In this document: one piece after another, positions 4,212 through 11,860 of the stretch
Position numbering within the stretch: position 1 is the first letter of the stretch
Layout: each line of letters starts with the position of its first letter
NCBI GenBank assembly: GCA_030588935.1
Contig: JAUUWR010000023.1
Coordinates: 1 to 11,892, forward strand
DNA length: 11,892 nucleotides
Source of the DNA: a bacterium
Lineage (GTDB): Archaea > Nanobdellota > Nanobdellia > Pacearchaeales > GW2011-AR1
Direction: 5' to 3'
Translations under genes and position numbers: made by a program
The notes under the pieces: model-generated
What the model saw: only the letters and a program-made list of their open reading frames with translations
The model's database searches: none
What the model was told of the DNA's origin: nothing

Positions 4212-5822
4212 ATGAAAAAAAGGGGATTTTCTATCATAATATTATTTTTAATTCTAATGCCAATAATTTCAGCACCTTATTCAAATTGTGAAATTTATGG
4301 AACTTGTCCTGTGTTTGATCCAGATTTTTTTATGCCAACTAATACTTCTGTTTTCGGAAACTTTTCTTTTAATGGGGGTTGGACAACAGGGGGATTAAGT
4401 ATTATTGACGGAGATATTTATGCACAAACAGGATATTTTTATAATCTTACTTCTTTAAATATTACTAAACAAAATTTAACAATAATAACAGACTTAAATA
4501 TTTTTGGAGATATAATTCACGGAGGAGTAACTGACCCTTGGGTTGAGAAATCTGGAGACACTATGACTGGTGATTTAACCTTGTCTGGTGCAACTACTCA
4601 TTTACTTCTCCCTTCAAATAATGACGCAACAACTCCAACTCTTGCTTTCGGAGATGGAAATACTGGGTTTTATGAAAGTGCAGATAATTCTTTATGGGTT
4701 TCAGTTGCAGGTACAGCAAGATGGAAACTTGGAGCTACAGCTATTGAAGCAAACAGGGCTCGTTCACCAGCTCTTTTATTTGAAGATTCATCATCTACCA
4801 AACCAAATATAGTTCCTAACAGACCTGATACTGATACAGGTATTGGTTGGGCTGCAGCAGACCAACTTAGTTTAATTGCAGGTGGAGTTGAAGGTATGAG
4901 GATAGTTGAGAGTGCTGGTGCTATAACTCATACTATGACTGGAAAAGTTGATGTAGCAAATGCAATAGCTTTTACTGATAATGGGGCTTTTGTTAATAAT
5001 ATTGCACAGATTTATAAAAGTGCTTGGGCAGGACTTTTACTAACTGGTTTTGCAGGAACAACTTATGATTTTTCAATCGCAGAAAGTGCTGGAACTGTAA
5101 TTATGGCTAATCCTAAAGATACAAATAATGTGGTTTTTCCAGTTGGAAATGTAGGAATAGGAACAACAACCCCTCAAAACACATTGAATGTAATTGGCGA
5201 CGGAAACTTCACAGGAAACCTAACTCTCGGAGAAAAAATAACATTTGCTTTTGGAGAAATAATTGACAACATAGTAGATGGTTGGATTAGAATAACAGGG
5301 AATTTGAATGTAACAAATAATCTAACTGTTGGAGGAAATGTTACAGCAGAGAATGTTTTCTTACCATCCTTCCTCTTTGCCCACACAAACACAACCCAAA
5401 TAGTTGTTTCTGCTGGAACATGGTATAATGTTACCTTTGATGAAGAAGTAAGTAGCCCTAAATTCAGAATAACACATACACACGACGACGATACTAATGA
5501 CACTTTTATTATACAAGATGAGGGATATTATGACATTCATTATACTATGTCTTTTTCAGATGCCACAGCCACACCTTCGGCTCATATAGTAATGAGGGTT
5601 GTGAAGAACAATATAGAAATAGCTGGTTCGCTATTGGAAGAAGATAGTTCAAAACAGTATGCAGATTTCACAATCTCTAATGGTCCAATAGTTTATCTTG
5701 AAACAGACGACGAGATAAAATTTCAATTCACATCAGACGATACAGATGTTTCACTTACATCACATAGAACATATGGAGAACATCATGATGTTGGAACTAT
5801 AAAAATAAAGAGGGTAGCATGA
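4212..5822 (+). CDS. Secreted fibre protein with tail-fibre repeat and C1q-like head
   Basis: This is a 536-residue exported protein. Residues 1-20 are a Sec signal peptide (MKKRGFSIIILFLILMPIIS). Residues 21-112 are a β-rich region with N-x-T/S sequons and two Cys (CEIYGTC). SGDTMTGDLTLSG (114-126) is the classic repeat of phage tail fibres. Residues about 140-310 have the FGDGNTGFYES type seen in fibre shafts. VGIGTTTP (314-321), followed by LNVIGDGNFTGNLTLG, is the pre-head motif common in such fibres. Residues about 384-536 look like a C1q/TNF-type jelly roll: F-x-I-Q-D-E-G-Y-Y-D-I-H-Y, V-V-K-N-N-I-E-I-A-G-S and V-Y-L-E-T-D-D-E-I-K-F. Such trimers serve as receptor-binding heads. A signal peptide on a fibre suggests assembly outside or through the membrane, as with enveloped archaeal virions. 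It could equally be a cell-surface adhesin. Confidence 0.7.
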   Translation: MKKRGFSIIILFLILMPIISAPYSNCEIYGTCPVFDPDFFMPTNTSVFGNFSFNGGWTTGGLSIIDGDIYAQTGYFYNLTSLNITKQNLTIITDLNIFGDIIHGGVTDPWVEKSGDTMTGDLTLSGATTHLLLPSNNDATTPTLAFGDGNTGFYESADNSLWVSVAGTARWKLGATAIEANRARSPALLFEDSSSTKPNIVPNRPDTDTGIGWAAADQLSLIAGGVEGMRIVESAGAITHTMTGKVDVANAIAFTDNGAFVNNIAQIYKSAWAGLLLTGFAGTTYDFSIAESAGTVIMANPKDTNNVVFPVGNVGIGTTTPQNTLNVIGDGNFTGNLTLGEKITFAFGEIIDNIVDGWIRITGNLNVTNNLTVGGNVTAENVFLPSFLFAHTNTTQIVVSAGTWYNVTFDEEVSSPKFRITHTHDDDTNDTFIIQDEGYYDIHYTMSFSDATATPSAHIVMRVVKNNIEIAGSLLEEDSSKQYADFTISNGPIVYLETDDEIKFQFTSDDTDVSLTSHRTYGEHHDVGTIKIKRVA

Positions 5823-6076
5823 AAAAAATATATTTATTTATTATCTTAGGAATTTTATTAGTCGGAACTATAACAGCTTTTACTTTATCTTTATCAGATT
5901 CAGATTTCAAAACAAAAATAACAACAATATCTTCAAGTTTATTTTACGATAAATTAGTTGAAACAAATAAAATAGATTCAAAAGAAATTCCTAAAGACAC
6001 AACTTTAAGTCTGGAAGATTCAGGTTTAGAAATCACACAAAATAAAGATGGGGTTATAAGAGTGAGGGCAGAATGA
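5819..6076 (+). CDS. Small exported protein
   Basis: The 85 residues begin with a clear signal peptide (MKKIYLFIILGILLVGTITA, cleavage expected after the last Ala). The mature part is about 65 residues, Ser/Thr/Asp/Lys-rich without Cys, ending DGVIRVRAE in an apparent strand. Its ATG overlaps the fibre stop by 4 bases with AGAGGG just upstream, and its own stop overlaps the next gene, so it is made together with the fibre. A fibre chaperone, a connector between fibre and membrane, or a minor surface protein are all possible. The signal peptide closely resembles that of the large glycoprotein at 7622. Confidence 0.65.
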   Translation: MKKIYLFIILGILLVGTITAFTLSLSDSDFKTKITTISSSLFYDKLVETNKIDSKEIPKDTTLSLEDSGLEITQNKDGVIRVRAE

Positions 6077-6780
6077 AAAAAATATTATTATGTTTAATGC
6101 TGGGAATATTTTTAATTAGTTTAGCAACTGCAACTCTCCCCCCTGTTAAACAAAATGAATGTGTCCAATTAAAAACTATTCTCAATACAGCTTGGGTTAA
6201 TATATCTTCAATAACATATCCAAATGGAACAACATTATTTTTAAATCAAGAAATGACAAAGAACGCACTAACATTTAATTATACTTTCTGTGGAACAGAT
6301 ACTCTTGGGCTTTATCTTTATGATTATTTTGATGCAGAAGGAAATGCCTATCCAAATGATTTTTTAGTAACCCCTTCTGGAAAGGTACCCACAGTAGCAG
6401 AATCAATTTTATATTTTCTTCTAACAATAATTATGTTCGCAGGTTCGATTGCTATTTTTTATTTAATTCTAATTATTCCTTATCAAAACCCCAAGAATGA
6501 AGAGGGAGTAGTTGTTGAAATTACAAAATTAAAATATTTAAAAGTTTTTTTAATAACAATACTTTACCCAATAGTAATAATTACTTTAAATCTAATGAAT
6601 GGTCTAGCAGTTAATTTTATGTCTTTAACAATATTTACTGGGATTATCGGATTTATGTTTGAAACATTATTAAGGCTAGCTTGGATGTGGACAGTAGTAA
6701 TGGCTTTATGGATAATCTATTTATTAATCAGAGATACAAATTTTAGAAAGATAATTAAACAACATAATCTTAAAATATGA
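6073..6780 (+). CDS. Exported Ig-like domain with four-pass membrane anchor
   Basis: This 235-residue protein starts with a signal peptide (1-20). A small β-rich ectodomain follows (about 22-103) with C30 and C73, which could form a disulphide, two N-glycosylation sequons near 43-53, and the pattern I-T-Y-P-N-G-T then F-N-Y-T-F-C-G-T then D-F-L-V-T-P-S-G, typical of a β-sandwich. Four hydrophobic spans follow at about 112-136, 155-176, 180-197 and 203-219, and a basic tail (FRKIIKQHNLKI). The protein would display its domain outside and span the membrane several times. I know of similar ectodomain patterns in uncultivated archaeal virus contigs but cannot confirm a name. It is coupled on both sides by ATGA overlaps. 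Confidence 0.65.
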   Translation: MKKILLCLMLGIFLISLATATLPPVKQNECVQLKTILNTAWVNISSITYPNGTTLFLNQEMTKNALTFNYTFCGTDTLGLYLYDYFDAEGNAYPNDFLVTPSGKVPTVAESILYFLLTIIMFAGSIAIFYLILIIPYQNPKNEEGVVVEITKLKYLKVFLITILYPIVIITLNLMNGLAVNFMSLTIFTGIIGFMFETLLRLAWMWTVVMALWIIYLLIRDTNFRKIIKQHNLKI

Positions 6781-7073
6781 GTGAACTAAATGATTTAATT
6801 AAAAAAAAGAAAGAGATAGAAAAAAGAATACAAGTGAAAAAAATAGAAGAAAAACATAACAAAAAAAATAATTCAAAAAGTAAAGCAAATGTCTTAATAA
6901 GAGTTTCAAAAGAATTTGATTATGATTTAGAGGATATTATTACTGGAAGGATTAAAATAAGAAAAGATGTAAAGGCAATATCAAAACCAAAGTTAACAAA
7001 TTTAATAATGAAACATAAAAATTGGGGGGAAATAAAAGATGATTGCATCAATTTTAACTTTGAAGAAGAATAA
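6777..7073 (+). CDS. Cytoplasmic coiled-coil basic protein
   Basis: This is the only gene between 5819 and 11689 without a signal peptide or membrane span. The 98 residues begin with a Lys/Glu coiled coil (about 1-40). A strand-helix region follows (ANVLIRVSKEFDYDLEDII, then IRKDVKAISKPKLTNLIMK) that loosely recalls a ribbon-helix-helix DNA-binding unit, and an acidic tail (NFNFEEE). A role on the inner face of the envelope, for example linking DNA to the membrane proteins, would fit its place. That is inference from context. The start overlaps the previous stop by 4 bases; the gene overlaps the next by 35 bases. Confidence 0.6.
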   Translation: MSELNDLIKKKKEIEKRIQVKKIEEKHNKKNNSKSKANVLIRVSKEFDYDLEDIITGRIKIRKDVKAISKPKLTNLIMKHKNWGEIKDDCINFNFEEE

Positions 7074-7620
7074 AAAAGCACAAATGACAATGTTTATCTT
7101 TTTTGGAATAATCTTAGTATTAGGAATAATTTTCTTTCTTTTAGCAACTGGGATAATGGCTAATAAGATAAACAATGCCCTTAGTCAGGATATAGATCTT
7201 GGACAAGTAAACTTAAAAGATTTAAATGAATTAACATACGGAAAGTATAATACTATGCTTGTAAACCACTCAGATTTTATGGGAATTTGTGCAATCTTTG
7301 GAATGATTTTAGGGTTGTTTTTATCTTCTTATGCTCTAAGAGGGAAACTTCCAAAGTGGGCTCTGATATTGGATGTATTTATAATTTTTGCAGTATTTAT
7401 CTTTTCAATATATCTTAGTAAAGCATATTCGGTTTTAGTAAACTCTTTGGCAGAAGCCTCTGAACCATTCCTTGAAACCATTATGCCCAAAACTTCAATG
7501 TTCATGCTTAACCTTCCAATCTTTGTAGTAATAATTGGGGTAGTTATGATGGTTTTATTCCATTCTTCAATCCCAAGAAAAAGAGAAGAAAGATTCGGGA
7601 GGGAGTTTCAAGGCATTTAA
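7039..7620 (+). CDS. Four-pass membrane protein with KKAQ pilin-like N-terminus
   Basis: The 193 residues contain hydrophobic spans at about 18-39, 79-99, 107-126 and 157-176. The first is preceded by NKKAQMTMFIFF, which fits the archaeal class III (prepilin-peptidase) signal pattern [KR][GA] before a hydrophobic helix; KKAQ/KKGQ starts are frequent in DPANN membrane proteins. True pilins have one such helix, so this protein is polytopic and may simply keep the motif. A 35-residue polar loop after span 1 and a basic tail (IPRKREERFG) complete it. The start has a strong GGGGGG run 9-15 bases upstream and overlaps the previous gene by 35 bases. Four spans next to a large spike recalls the small membrane protein of pleomorphic archaeal viruses; this is by layout only. 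Confidence 0.6.
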   Translation: MIASILTLKKNKKAQMTMFIFFGIILVLGIIFFLLATGIMANKINNALSQDIDLGQVNLKDLNELTYGKYNTMLVNHSDFMGICAIFGMILGLFLSSYALRGKLPKWALILDVFIIFAVFIFSIYLSKAYSVLVNSLAEASEPFLETIMPKTSMFMLNLPIFVVIIGVVMMVLFHSSIPRKREERFGREFQGI

Positions 7621-7621
7621 A

Positions 7622-10600
7622 ATGAAAAAAATAATGTTACTTTTACTTTGTATGGTTTTATTAGTCGGCGTTATAAGTGCAGATGAACTTCTAACTATTG
7701 ACAACATAAAACAATACAATGAATCAACACAAACTATTACAATAGTTAATACTTTTGGATTGGGTAGAGATATTGCAACTATTCAACTTAATACCCCAAC
7801 AAATTACAAAGTTGGAGCAGGTTATCAGAAAGTTGCAGAGTTTACAATAGATAGTTTTGACGATACTTACTCAGATGCTTTTGATAAAATGAATTTCTAT
7901 AATGCTATTGACATGGAAAAGATAGATAGACAATTTGATTATAAATACTTAACAACTGAAATGTTTGATGTTAATGATTATAAAGAATCTTGTAGCACTT
8001 CAGAAAATGGAACAAAAGAATGTACTTATGAAATTGTAGGGACACACCAAGAAGAAAGAAAAGTCTGGAAAGATTTAGATACAAGTGTATTAACAAAAGG
8101 AAAAATAACTATTGGAATATTTACAGATGTTAAAGTTGGAGATTATGTGGAGTGGATTCCAACATTGTTTGGTAAGGAAATTTCAGAATTTGCCTCGTGG
8201 ACAGAAGATTTAAATACAAATCTAATAGCATACTATAAATTTGATGAAGGAACTGGAACAAATGCTTTAGATTCTATAGATGGAATATATAATCTAACTG
8301 GAATTAGCACTCCAAAATGGACTACATCAGGATTAATAAATGATGCAACTAATTTAACAAGAACAGATAGTGAATATTGGAATGGAACAGACGATGGATT
8401 ACTTTTTAACTACACAACTCCTTTTTCAATTAATACTTGGGGACTTCTTTATAACTTAACTGTAGATGGATTTTTAGTTAGTAAAGCAGCAGATGATGCA
8501 ATTAATTATGGAAGATACCACCTTAAATTTAATCAAGCAGATAATACAATGAGTTATGCAGCACATGAATCAGATAATACACAAATAACGATTACAAGTA
8601 ATGTAACTTTAACAACAGGTCAATGGTATATGTTTACTGCTGTTTACAATGGTTCTGGAGGAATGAGTTTATTTGTTAATGGGTCACTTGCTGGAAAGGC
8701 AACTATTACTGATTTTAAAGATACAGGAGAATCTCCTTTTAAAATAGGTGAACAATCAGGGTCAACAGGTTCAGGAACTTTCTTTTGGGATGGTTTAGTT
8801 GATGAAACAGGAGTATGGGGAGGAACAGCTTTAACTCAATCTCAAATTACTCAACTTTATAATAATAATTTAGGGATACCACATACAGATGTTTTTGCAG
8901 CAAATATTACTTTAAATACTCCAATAGATAATGTTGATTTAACAATAAGTTCTATAACTTTTGGAGGGGTAGTAATAAGTGAACAAGAATATGCAATTAC
9001 TAATGTAAGTTTAATAATTAATGACGCATATAATGAAACAAATACTTCTGGGATAAATAATTCTAACTATACTTTTATAAAAACACTAGAAGATGGAGAT
9101 TATATTTGGACTTATGAAGCTTGTGATAATGCAAGCCAATGCACAAATGGAACAGCAAGAAGTTTTAGTATTGACACAACAAATCCAGCAGTAATAATGT
9201 TAGCCCCCCCAACAATAGTAAATTATCATAGAATAAATACAAACCTCTCTATAAACTGGTCTGCGAATGATACTAATATAGATACTTGTATTTTACAGTT
9301 TGAAGGAGTTAATAGAACTGTAACCTGTTCTGACAATTCAACACAAGTAAACATCACAAATATAATTAATAGAACTCTAATATTTTATGTTAATGATACT
9401 TTTGGACACATGAATTCCACAAGCAGGTCTTGGAATTATACTATATTTGAAAATAACAGGATTTTTAATAATGAAACTATTGAAGGAACAACAGAAAATT
9501 TTCTTATTAATTATAGTATAGCAGAAGGATTCCAAACTTCCTTAGTTAATTTAATTTATAATGGAACACCATATTCAACAACATTAAGAGATTCAAATGG
9601 GATAGTTATTGGAGAAAATAACTTAGTTATTCCAGATTTATCTGCTAATTCAAATGTTTCTTTTTATTGGAATATAACTTTAACTAGTGGGGTAGTTGTA
9701 AGCACGTCAACTTCAAACCAATCTGTTAGTTTTTTATCTATAGATGATTGTTCTACAAATACAAATCTTATTTATAATTATACTCTCTATGACGAAGAAA
9801 CACAAGATAAGTTAGAAAATAATTCAATAGAAATTCAAATTAAAGTTTTTGATATATTGAGATCCATTTCTTTTTTAAATTTTTCCAAAGAATATAATGA
9901 AACAGAGGATTATGCCGAAGTTTGCTTAAATATAGCTTTATTAAATACAACATCTTACTCTTTAGATTCAACTGTAAAATATAATTCAAATGATTCTGGG
10001 AGCAGTTATGCCACAGAATATTATAATATTCTTAATTTTACCTTAGGTAATTCTACAGTTCCAAAACTAATTTCCCTCTACGATTTACTTTCAGCAGATT
10101 CAACAGATTTTCAATTAACTTTTAGAGATTCCAACCTTGCCTTTTTTCCAGATATATTAGTCCATGTTGATAGGCAGTATGTTTCTGATGGGGATTTTAA
10201 AACAGTTGAAATTCCAATAACAGATAGCAACGGACAAACAATATTACATTTAGTAAGAAATGATGTTATCTATAATTTTATAATGGTTAATTCAGAAGGA
10301 AAGGTTGTTGCAACCTTTAATAAATTTATTGCTTTTTGTCAGGATTTCACTATTGGAAGCTGTTCTATTCGGTTGGATGAACCTTCTGTAGAACAACAAT
10401 TATATGATACTTTAGAAGATGTCCAAATTTCATATGCAATTTCTTATAGTGATTTAACAAATGTTCTTTCTTTGCAGTTTCTTTCTAATGATCTAACAAC
10501 GAAAACAGTAGCATTTGAGGTTATAAGAAATAGTGATTTCGGAAATAGAACAGCTTGTCTGGAAACTTTAACAGCATCTTCTGGAACGATTGGATGTGAT

Positions 10601-10930
10601 CTTTCATCAATATCTAGTTCAGATAGATTTTTATTTGCTAATATTTATGTAGAGAGTTCCATTAAAGCAACTGAAACAATAGATTTAGAGGCAGATACAA
10701 AAAGTTTTGGGGATGCAGGATATTTTATTGCCTTCCTTTTCTTTTTATTCCTACTCACAATGTTCATAGATGATAAACAAGCCGTAATCATTTCTCTTGG
10801 TCTTGGTTGGGTTGTTGTAGTAAGTCTGGGATTACTGAAAGGATCTTTATTTGGAAGTATTTCAGCAGGAATATGGTTAGTTGTTTGTATAATCATCTTT
10901 TTATGGAAATTAAAAAAGGAGAAAATATAA
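7622..10930 (+). CDS. Large surface glycoprotein with LamG and Ig-like domains
   Basis: This 1102-residue protein is the largest in the window. In order: signal peptide 1-20 (MKKIMLLLLCMVLLVGVISA); an N-terminal β region (about 21-200) with C-S-T-S-E-N-G-T-K-E-C; a LamG-type jelly roll (about 201-415), recognised from LIAYYKFDEGTG at its start, then GQWYMFTAVYNG, LFVNGSLAG, FFWDGLVDETGVW and the end TQSQITQLYNN; two Ig-like repeats (about 427-517 and 522-605), the first containing DGDYIWTYEACDN; a further β-rich region with several Cys (about 610-1030); and three hydrophobic C-terminal spans (about 1033-1050, 1056-1074, 1078-1096) ending KLKKEKI. I count about 40 N-x-S/T sequons in the ectodomain, expected of a heavily glycosylated archaeal surface protein. 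LamG domains bind glycans, so attachment to the host surface is the likely role. The start lies 2 bases after the previous stop. Confidence 0.75.
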   Translation: MKKIMLLLLCMVLLVGVISADELLTIDNIKQYNESTQTITIVNTFGLGRDIATIQLNTPTNYKVGAGYQKVAEFTIDSFDDTYSDAFDKMNFYNAIDMEKIDRQFDYKYLTTEMFDVNDYKESCSTSENGTKECTYEIVGTHQEERKVWKDLDTSVLTKGKITIGIFTDVKVGDYVEWIPTLFGKEISEFASWTEDLNTNLIAYYKFDEGTGTNALDSIDGIYNLTGISTPKWTTSGLINDATNLTRTDSEYWNGTDDGLLFNYTTPFSINTWGLLYNLTVDGFLVSKAADDAINYGRYHLKFNQADNTMSYAAHESDNTQITITSNVTLTTGQWYMFTAVYNGSGGMSLFVNGSLAGKATITDFKDTGESPFKIGEQSGSTGSGTFFWDGLVDETGVWGGTALTQSQITQLYNNNLGIPHTDVFAANITLNTPIDNVDLTISSITFGGVVISEQEYAITNVSLIINDAYNETNTSGINNSNYTFIKTLEDGDYIWTYEACDNASQCTNGTARSFSIDTTNPAVIMLAPPTIVNYHRINTNLSINWSANDTNIDTCILQFEGVNRTVTCSDNSTQVNITNIINRTLIFYVNDTFGHMNSTSRSWNYTIFENNRIFNNETIEGTTENFLINYSIAEGFQTSLVNLIYNGTPYSTTLRDSNGIVIGENNLVIPDLSANSNVSFYWNITLTSGVVVSTSTSNQSVSFLSIDDCSTNTNLIYNYTLYDEETQDKLENNSIEIQIKVFDILRSISFLNFSKEYNETEDYAEVCLNIALLNTTSYSLDSTVKYNSNDSGSSYATEYYNILNFTLGNSTVPKLISLYDLLSADSTDFQLTFRDSNLAFFPDILVHVDRQYVSDGDFKTVEIPITDSNGQTILHLVRNDVIYNFIMVNSEGKVVATFNKFIAFCQDFTIGSCSIRLDEPSVEQQLYDTLEDVQISYAISYSDLTNVLSLQFLSNDLTTKTVAFEVIRNSDFGNRTACLETLTASSGTIGCDLSSISSSDRFLFANIYVESSIKATETIDLEADTKSFGDAGYFIAFLFFLFLLTMFIDDKQAVIISLGLGWVVVVSLGLLKGSLFGSISAGIWLVVCIIIFLWKLKKEKI

Positions 10931-11361
10931 TGGGGTTTAAAAAATTATTCGCAAATATAGTAATTTCTGCATTGTTTGTATTCGCTATAATGAGTTTTAT
11001 AATAATAGTTCAAATAGATAATGGAGCAAATGAAAAAATAACTGATAATGAATTGATTAATAGTTCTTACACTCATTTATCTGGAAATTTAACTAATGTT
11101 CAATCAACAGGTCAAGCATCCTTAGATACTTTTGGAACAAGTCCTCCAGAAAGACCATTAGGCGAACTTGATGTAAGTTCTGTCGTTGCTCCAACAAAGT
11201 TGTTTAGGGGAATGAGTATAGGAACTTATAATGTTTTAATCAGGCTTCCAATGATTCTCCTTGGAGTTAGTCCAATAGTAGCTTCGGTTATAAGTTCAAT
11301 AATTATCTTATTAATAATCATAGGGATTTGGGCTATATGGAAGGGGGCTATACCCTCATAA
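10930..11361 (+). CDS. Two-pass membrane protein with ectodomain
   Basis: I chose ATG 10930 rather than the upstream in-frame start at 10807. The TAATG junction with the spike stop and an AAGGAG (10916-10921) 8 bases before it fix the start, and the upstream codons are a shadow of the spike gene. The 143 residues have one N-terminal span (about 9-28), a polar, outside-facing middle (about 29-95) with sequons at N44 and N53, and a C-terminal span (about 115-137), plus a hydrophobic stretch (LIRLPMILLG) before it. The tail WKGAIPS is short. Its ribosome binding site comes from the Lys-rich end of the spike, so expression is tied to it. It is a likely spike partner or envelope protein; no family is named with confidence. 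Confidence 0.65.
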   Translation: MGFKKLFANIVISALFVFAIMSFIIIVQIDNGANEKITDNELINSSYTHLSGNLTNVQSTGQASLDTFGTSPPERPLGELDVSSVVAPTKLFRGMSIGTYNVLIRLPMILLGVSPIVASVISSIIILLIIIGIWAIWKGAIPS

Positions 11362-11368
11362 TAATAAA

Positions 11369-11689
11369 ATGGTAAACTACGCAGACTTAGGAAACTTATC
11401 TGAAAACGCAACAATAGGAGAACTTATGGCACTTCCAAATAACGCTTACCCTTATTTTTGGGCTTGGATAATCGGGGGGATCTGGTTAATTATGGCTCTT
11501 TCAATGTATTTCTCACAAAAAGAGAAAATTGGAAAAACAAATTTTTTAAGTCCTTTAGCAATCTCTTCTTTTGCTTGCATAATTTTATCTGCAATAGGAA
11601 CCTTAGTTGGGATTATTTCCCTTGAGATAATGATTTATGTTCTAGTATTTGGGCTTTTAATAATCGTTGTATATTTCTTCTCCGATTAA
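11369..11689 (+). CDS. Three-pass membrane protein
   Basis: These 106 residues begin with a polar segment (MVNYADLGNLSENATIGEL, with an N-A-T sequon). Three hydrophobic spans follow at about 29-48 (FWAWIIGGIWLIMALSMYF), 62-83 and 86-104. The loop between spans 1 and 2 (SQKEKIGKTN) is basic and so probably cytoplasmic, placing the sequon-bearing N-terminus outside. It is the last gene of the membrane module, 7 bases after the preceding gene, and has no obvious SD. The stop is followed directly by the promoter of the next transcription unit. A minor envelope protein is the natural guess; the family is not recognised. Confidence 0.65.
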   Translation: MVNYADLGNLSENATIGELMALPNNAYPYFWAWIIGGIWLIMALSMYFSQKEKIGKTNFLSPLAISSFACIILSAIGTLVGIISLEIMIYVLVFGLLIIVVYFFSD

Positions 11690-11696
11690 GTATACA

Positions 11697-11704
11697 TTTA
11701 TATA
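11697..11704 (+). promoter_or_regulatory. Archaeal TATA box of the terminal regulator gene
   Basis: TTTATATA is centred about 25-26 bases before ATG 11726, the spacing expected between an archaeal TATA box and the transcription start. Of three in-frame ATG codons (11711, 11720, 11726) only the last fits leaderless initiation, so the box also decides the start of the gene. Confidence 0.6.
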
Positions 11705-11725
11705 GTCTTTATGAGTAGTATGTGT

Positions 11726-11860
11726 ATGAGAATTGACATCACAATACCAGATGAATTAGTAAAAAGAATTAAGAAGTTCAGAAAAGGAGTTCTAGAAATT
11801 AATGTTTCTAAGATATGTGCTAAAGCAATTAAAAAGGAGTTGGATAAATTAGAAAAATGA
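11726..11860 (+). CDS. Ribbon-helix-helix transcription regulator
   Basis: This 44-residue protein has the full ribbon-helix-helix plan: a strand (MRIDITIPDELV, the residues that would enter the DNA major groove), helix 1 (LVKRIKKFRKG), a loop with V-L-E-I-N-V-S, and helix 2 (SKICAKAIKKELDKLEK). The size is that of minimal CopG/Arc-type repressors, which act as dimers on palindromic operators, often in their own promoters. In-frame ATGs at 11711 and 11720 would add up to five residues, but the TATA spacing favours 11726 with a leaderless mRNA. Its TGA overlaps the ATG of the next gene, so it is co-expressed with that product, as in many regulator-first operons. It may control the element's own transcription. 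Confidence 0.75.
   Translation: MRIDITIPDELVKRIKKFRKGVLEINVSKICAKAIKKELDKLEK

Noticed and set aside
4588..4812. Overlapping + strand frame within the fibre gene
   Set aside because: Low-complexity Leu/Gln shadow in another frame, with no SD.
5174..5503. - strand frame of 109 residues inside the fibre gene
   Set aside because: It is a shadow of the fibre coding sequence with no start signals; all other genes point the other way.
10807..10929. N-terminal extension of the two-pass membrane protein
   Set aside because: It is a shadow of the spike's membrane anchor; SD and TAATG spacing fix ATG 10930.
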